Shown: piece after piece, positions 60,401-63,277 of the stretch
How the letters are laid out: every line of letters starts with the position of its first letter
Position numbering within the stretch: the stretch's first letter is position 1
NCBI GenBank assembly: GCA_022539475.1
Contig: VCMS01000313.1
Coordinates: forward strand, 1-63,277
DNA from: Gracilaria domingensis
Taxonomy: Eukaryota; Rhodophyta; Florideophyceae; Gracilariales; Gracilariaceae
Reading direction: 5' to 3'
Length of the DNA stretch: 63,277 nt
Program-made: the position numbers and the translations under genes
Notes under the pieces: model-generated
Seen by the model: only the letters and a program-made list of their open reading frames with translations
Database searches by the model: none
What the model was told of the DNA's origin: nothing

Positions 60401-60614
60401 CGGCAGCAATATCGAGCCAGAATTCGCGGTATATCTTTACCACCATGCAGTCTCCTTGCATGGGCATCTCCCAGAATCGCAATTCTACATACAAGAGACT
60501 CAGGACCATATTTCGCACTATGCTCGCACAGGAATCGCTCGGATACTCAGCTACACCCCCGACCCAGAGAAGCTAGCAGTACCCTTTCTCTTCCACTACA
60601 CCACCGAGAATTAG
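54438..60614 (+). CDS. gag-pol: Gag-Pol polyprotein of element B, single ORF (2058 aa)
   Basis: Starts at the first ATG of the transcript (54438). Gag: capsid-like region, then two CCHC knuckles (CGYCQKPGHFSTRC near 55171 and CGGCGKMGHSIATC near 55239). Protease: LLDSGAVPNLM near 55828. A long acidic linker follows (about 56170-57400). RT: RVYIDDVVIF near 58015. RNase H: ETDASSVALG near 58460. Integrase: H-X4-H...CX2C (59087-59205), then D (SVDFAGP), D (VSDNFSSF) and E (NGRAERMV) core residues, and a GP-type module (FYGPCKVV near 59955). No chromodomain is seen. About 160 unrecognised C-terminal residues end at 60614. Having gag and pol in one frame means Gag/Pol ratio is not set by frameshifting. 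All motifs are intact, so this copy may be active. Confidence 0.92.
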   Translation: MAFSWYSRRGALGPDTMDTSTPLFDGYNSDVRRFLFFFENVATRGKPDEERSSEILGFLSGDAFDHYYNNFSVDGVLTPNAANYISVKKSLLDRFGAAEEPEEYIREAVTARLDYGDLLGSLQRMDACFDKAEFNAKAKFGLLRKAVMEYADLAQFVIFRGASDYKSLKDLIKSFVAGKKALGAGGSLAFMPPPKKVLQRRPVDPSDRDPTADKVDQLASQLAELTLLMKKKSGPPPKADGEQVCGYCQKPGHFSTRCPQNPHRDTRCGGCGKMGHSIATCWKRHSEKKVRFDAENQKEIPEVPRPNQVSVVTEDDVQDRETVAMAKRAADGAPLPKQARLEHRVGVKELLNPASDTPFRLIRSATRNRSGKPKKASTKKLSGKSMLQEHAGKYNVMEELANAPTGLTFGQLIRGDADAAKKDLRRIISGRSTTRKVNATQVERENSRLKVVPITVYGTMTQALLDSGAVPNLMSAELADHLLLTPNPTERTIKVADGNVARIRGTLEGVPVRFDDLRVSLEFLVIEKPPFDVIIGNPTLEKLHACIDLGTQEVTMSYNKKHVVIGLDSDRSGLEAFVPLSETDSEDFTSDSDAIPSDSEDESEDFANLPLPKQRTTGGAEVTLVAVMERDGDAGSQDGEEENDGEEEPANVTAQPTQAGPFEGPQVSDQARRPTQAEDSNGPNFTWRTIGTQIHLDSLTAERGENPHANNVHIAGPDGPQIPPEGERVAVGPAPRQQSQLISQYDDDEDRRFEDAEEEVQADPPVEERSGPNPSSFQSESTDTSVQPEDVNVVIPTSIAPRANNASEDSEVRPPDDGPVGESPAEFPDGSDDEDDSSPEEVDLIGSPLYRDSDLTIPIRDEVVLLPLAEGQSVTDFLDVRVQLRHPVPSPARPPHLEAQNLPLNRVGILEDDDSGGYVIAFEEELPPDEIDAQTPGDDEHSQDPSRDEEVVAEPTCPAQDIEYSLQDPIAQDSLGRTLDRRDYPPDTNKEEVILERISHLPRDRRVDLLAVLDNLNVIAWSLYDLRPSDVPVTHRFDLSVRTPIHSKVRRLPPKHDDVVRKEVDKMLSAGIIKPSTSPWSFPVVIAHKKDGKPRFCVDYRGLNQVMTPDRWPLPNMEQIFDDLGGCSFFTTLDLFSGYWQVRMAPDCKEMTTFVCRRGTFQFEVMPFGLMNAPATFQRMMDAVLHGVEFARVYIDDVVIFSRSLEEHLYHLTRVLEILASHGLKIKISKCDFAQPRIKLLGHVIDKEGTSVDQDKIDVIQKAPEPSTVTELRSFLGLASYYRRFIKDFANTSAVLHAATTGKGKLNFTNEMKTAFNDLKGKLVSPPVLAFPDFEKPFRVETDASSVALGAVLSQKKEDGMYHPIQFASRTLNAAERKYSTCEKEALAVVFALKKFRMYLLGGLPFELVTDHQALKYAFQKKDIHGRLARWMDLLAEYEFVIVYRSGDKNRAADYLSRFAVGDPPEPDDDVSVVLNATDEVYDLEPFCAHIKLYLAAFSFPEEDPKIRALIKRNAKKFFLWGGLLYRRTKKGLRMVPSVSKRRGILSSFHDDIGHWDLEATKDLVQFRFWWPGMYPDIVSYVRSCDGCQFTTPLLKYRPGQRAPLTGLFHTFSVDFAGPLPATKNGNRFALIGVEHITGWPIAAAYGNQTSTTVIHFVRSQIVSPFGPPLTIVSDNFSSFKAKAVEAYMESKKISLKPTMAYAPMSNGRAERMVGTIKKSIAKTIFNKGQEWDEALEQILYGYRRRRLGGGFSPFELMYGTVPRMSSDDLPPLIVDPTPTNRHHELLANSAGRASRVLSQPNRQDDPKSGHRFNVGDEVLVIHGKALNPNVKWPAFQSKFYGPCKVVKARHPRYVLVSPHNRYTREGVHARRLKRYHRRPVHLQDEVVATITEGEDTPVPYPTQITVMPLRVDYNILTAPHLSCHFIIGGKSIHSWLSPLNVSIPEVERVTWTLTHASLALFSISGPFLSRRGGSILRTLFRRVHQNYGSNIEPEFAVYLYHHAVSLHGHLPESQFYIQETQDHISHYARTGIARILSYTPDPEKLAVPFLFHYTTEN

Positions 60615-60620
60615 CCCAGT

Positions 60621-60646
60621 ACTTACGACGCCCGGCGTAGCGTCGT
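60621..60646 (+). other. Hairpin and purine/GT-rich tract before second LTR
   Basis: ACGACGC...GCGTCGT forms a perfect 7-bp stem just after the gag-pol stop; a G/T-rich tract (TTTGGGTTTGGTGGTG) then abuts the next LTR start and is the candidate plus-strand priming site, although it is not a clean polypurine tract. Confidence 0.5.
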
Positions 60647-61751
60647 TTGGGTTTGGTGGTGTGTGGCCCGTCAAACGGTACACGGACAGGTGTGCGTGTC
60701 TACACTCCTGCGTTGTGCCCAACGCAGCGGTAATACAGAATATAGTTTAAAAATGCTTTATTATAGTTAATCCTATCTTAGGTTTAGTTAGTTTTCTACG
60801 CAGAATCTACCTTGCGTGTGGCCAGGAGGCGCCGCACTACAAGCAGGGCGACATGAGATTGTCTACTTAAGTGGCAGAGAGCGCTCCAACGCTGACCACC
60901 CGACCTCATCGGCTGTCAATTGCCAAATTCGTGGTCACCCACAGGAGGCGCCTGCGCTTGCGCAAATACACGTGCATTCCACGCTGTGTACTGCGTTGCG
61001 TAGGCGCCCCCTGTGGCGGCATATGCGCTTAAAGTATCTACCACCTACGCCTCTTATAGGCTAGTACGGTAGATACAACGCATCCATTGGCCAAGCCAAC
61101 CGTACCGTCGATTCCCGCCTGGAATCGACGGTGCGGTTGTGCATAAAAGGGCCGGAGCAGTCGCCTCCGACTCAACTCCGGCCAGACCACTTCCCTTCGA
61201 CGACCTCCCCCCTCCACCCCCCCCACAACCTTCCAACCTCTCTCCTTTTCCCTTTGTCGTCCTCAACCTTTCCTCATCCCCTACTTCTCTCTCTACTTCT
61301 CCCCTTGGCGGCCTGGTCTCACCGCCCTCCCTCGCTCACTGCCACTCACACTGACCCTCTGTCTGGGCTCGTCCTGTGTGAGTAGGCAAAGCGTCTGCAC
61401 CACCCTTCCATTGGGTTAGCCTTGTGCAGGCGTGACTCTGCCTTTCATTATCCGCTTTGTTTGGCCTTTCTTGTCTCTTTTGTTCCCTTCGTTGGTGTCT
61501 TTCGCTGTTGTTGGTCTATCTGCCATTCTGTCTTGCCCGAACTACCGTTGTTGTTGTCATCTTCGTTTGTTCCCCGTTTCTTGCTGTTTGGCGGCCTTCT
61601 GCTGCCTGCATCCGTTCTATTGCTTCCCGTTTCGGCCTTGGTCCCTGGTTTTGCTGGTTCTTTCGCGTTGCGATTCTGTTCCTCACATAGTGTTGCTTTG
61701 CACCTGTTGTTGCTAGACGCACTGTGTGATACAGCGTAAGGTTGTCCTTAA

Positions 61752-62279
61752 CCTACGGCCCTGAGGCAATCGTTCAAGAGTAGGTTGTCTACAGCTACTC
61801 TTTTGGCATTTTGTGTGACTACTAACGTTTCGTTTGTTTCACATCAAGTGCCAAGGTCTATCGTTTCATCCAGCGAGTATTCGTCCGTGGTCGATCCGGA
61901 CGAGCGTATAGAAGAAGTCCCCGATCCCGTTCCTCAGATAAAGAAGTCGGCTGTTCAGCCTCTTGACGGGCCACGCGAGCGCCACATCTTTCGTGTAGCC
62001 CACCAGAAGGAGAAGCGCCGTCGTAACCCCCCGCCACGTAAGCAAATCCTAAAGCGCTGCCGCGTCTGCGACATTAAGGTTCAGAGTCAACGCCAGCTTG
62101 AAGTTCACCAAGCAGGCCGACGCCATCGTAGAGCCGTACGTCGCGCCAACTACACCGAGCAGGACATCCACTGCGAGGTTTGTGACATCAAGTTCTCCGA
62201 AGCTCACGATCTGCGTGTGCACTACAGAAGCCGTCGCCATCGTGCGACCCTTAGGAAGAAGAACAATACTATCTATTAG
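61752..62279 (+). CDS. ATG-less zinc-finger ORF in element B leader (copy 2)
   Basis: Same frame and sequence as the ORF at 53625-54152, including both fingers. The upstream proline-rich frame is shifted relative to copy 1 by an extra C near 61217-61224, so only the zinc-finger part keeps a consistent frame. Confidence 0.6.
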   Translation, partial: PTALRQSFKSRLSTATLLAFCVTTNVSFVSHQVPRSIVSSSEYSSVVDPDERIEEVPDPVPQIKKSAVQPLDGPRERHIFRVAHQKEKRRRNPPPRKQILKRCRVCDIKVQSQRQLEVHQAGRRHRRAVRRANYTEQDIHCEVCDIKFSEAHDLRVHYRSRRHRATLRKKNNTIY

Positions 62280-62563
62280 AGCACAGGTCTCTCTTTTCAT
62301 TGTCCAGTTGTGACACATTTCTATTCATATCTCATTACATATATTATCCTTGTTTGTTCTTCTTTATCTTCTCGCCTATCGTTTGGTATCCCTCTTCTGT
62401 TCTTGTGTTCGTGCTTTGTTGTTTGGCTTCTGCCGCACTCTATCTACGTAAGCTTATATTTGGCTAGTGCTTCTTCGTCCGATTGGACTGGTACTCTACG
62501 AGAGCAAACTTTATTTTCATTGTTTTTGCCCCCTTTGGCTGTAACCGCCGGCGCCATCACAAA

Positions 62564-63277
62564 ATGGCGTTTTCATGGTACTCTCGCCGAGGTGCCCTTG
62601 GCCCCGATACTATGGACACCTCGACGCCTCTCTTCGACGGATACAATTCCGATGTTCGTCGATTTCTCTTTTTCTTCGAGAACGTTGCCACCCGTGGAAA
62701 GCCTGATGAGGAGCGTTCCTCCGAAATCTTGGGCTTCCTAAGTGGTGACGCCTTCGATCATTATTATAATAATTTCTCTGTAGATGGCGTGCTCACCCCG
62801 AACGCGGCCAACTACATATCAGTTAAGAAGTCCCTGCTCGATCGCTTTGGCGCTGCTGAGGAACCCGAGGAGTATATCCGAGAAGCTGTGACTGCCCGTT
62901 TGGACTACGGTGATCTCCTTGGTTCCCTCCAGCGCATGGACGCTTGCTTCGACAAGGCCGAGTTCAACGCGAAGGCCAAGTTCGGCCTTCTCCGTAAAGC
63001 GGTTATGGAGTACGCAGACCTAGCTCAGTTTGTGATATTCCGCGGAGCAAGCGACTATAAGTCGTTGAAAGACCTCATCAAATCCTTTGTGGCCGGCAAA
63101 AAGGCCCTCGGAGCAGGTGGTTCACTGGCGTTTATGCCTCCTCCGAAGAAAGTGTTACAAAGGAGGCCCGTCGACCCTTCTGATAGGGATCCCACTGCAG
63201 ACAAGGTGGATCAGCTAGCTAGTCAGCTTGCAGAACTCACTCTCTTGATGAAGAAGAAGTCAGGACCACCTCCGAAG
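62564..63277 (+). CDS. gag: Gag (5' part) of element B copy 2, cut by window end
   Basis: ATG at 62564, equivalent to 54438. The frame stays open to the window end. The one-A difference before the ATG breaks the in-frame extension seen upstream of gag in copy 1, which shows that the extension is not coding and supports the ATG as the Gag start. Confidence 0.85.
   Translation, partial: MAFSWYSRRGALGPDTMDTSTPLFDGYNSDVRRFLFFFENVATRGKPDEERSSEILGFLSGDAFDHYYNNFSVDGVLTPNAANYISVKKSLLDRFGAAEEPEEYIREAVTARLDYGDLLGSLQRMDACFDKAEFNAKAKFGLLRKAVMEYADLAQFVIFRGASDYKSLKDLIKSFVAGKKALGAGGSLAFMPPPKKVLQRRPVDPSDRDPTADKVDQLASQLAELTLLMKKKSGPPPK

Larger units (their letters stand above)
52536..60661 (+). mobile_element. 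Element B, copy 1: intact Ty3/gypsy LTR retrotransposon (5' LTR, leader, gag-pol)
   Basis: It begins TGTGGCCCG at 52536; the same sequence recurs at 60662 directly after gag-pol, marking the next LTR. Gag-pol is a single open frame with all catalytic motifs. The LTR/leader contains an inverted repeat, a TATA-like box and a zinc-finger ORF. The LTR 3' end cannot be fixed by comparison because the homology between the two copies continues through the leader into gag. No obvious tRNA primer-binding site was identified. Confidence 0.9.
60662..63277 (+). mobile_element. Element B, copy 2 (head-to-tail, truncated by window end)
   Basis: LTR, leader and gag 5' half repeat the sequence at 52536-55151 with only two 1-nt homopolymer differences seen. 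The LTR at 60662 therefore serves as 3' LTR of copy 1 and 5' LTR of copy 2, an LTR-internal-LTR-internal tandem. Confidence 0.9.

Noticed and set aside
1..63277. CRISPR arrays, bacterial operons, riboswitches
   Set aside because: No regularly spaced repeats; gene content is eukaryotic.

Overview
The window is eukaryotic nuclear DNA. It carries eS12, RRP5, WDR82/Swd2, a PP2A B''-type subunit and an ER nucleotide-sugar transporter, and the genes are mostly intronless and compact. Two genes have clear short GT-AG introns (84 and 119 bp). A secreted protein ending in a Hedgehog-type Hog/Hint domain, together with very few introns, fits a unicellular red alga best. That placement is an inference.

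Layout. (1) 1-~10.2 kb: the 3' three quarters of a Ty3/gypsy chromovirus-type LTR retrotransposon (element A). It has a broken gag, then protease, RT-RNaseH-integrase and a chromodomain ORF in successive -1 frames, an antisense ORF (broken once) between pol and the 3' LTR, and an unusual density of tiny perfect palindromes. (2) 11.4-19.6 kb: a bacterial-type phosphatidylcholine synthase, a membrane-anchored SDR, an unknown protein, a HUT1/SLC35B1-like transporter and an FCP1/NIF-domain protein with an altered active site. (3) 20.9-34.8 kb: WDR82/Swd2, RRP5 (split by a one-base homopolymer discrepancy), a mitochondrial RluA-type protein lacking the catalytic Asp, a HERP-like ubiquitin-domain ER protein and a PP2A B'' subunit. 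(4) 34.8-52.5 kb: a disordered unknown protein, the Hog protein, a spliced C2H2 zinc-finger gene, a gene-poor stretch with repeats and a foldback element, a nucleotidyltransferase-JmjC fusion, eS12, and a spliced PTPS/QueD-like gene. (5) 52.5 kb-end: a second Ty3/gypsy element (element B) with intact gag-pol, followed head-to-tail by the start of a nearly identical copy.

Most notable. In element B the sense strand from the LTR TATA box to the gag start codon (about 1.4 kb) contains no ATG at all, while the complementary strand of the same interval has about 22. Inside this ATG-free leader lies a long open frame with two C2H2 fingers and no ATG. I infer a long scanned leader purged of upstream AUGs, with a possible non-AUG-initiated zinc-finger protein ahead of gag. 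Element A's 3' LTR shows the same ATG gap downstream of its TATA box. Other leads are the bacterial-type Pcs, the NTase-JmjC fusion, the element A antisense ORF and mini-palindromes, and two neighbouring genes with Asp-to-His changes at catalytic positions.

Start codons were chosen as the first plausible ATG. All assignments come from reading the sequence, with no database search.
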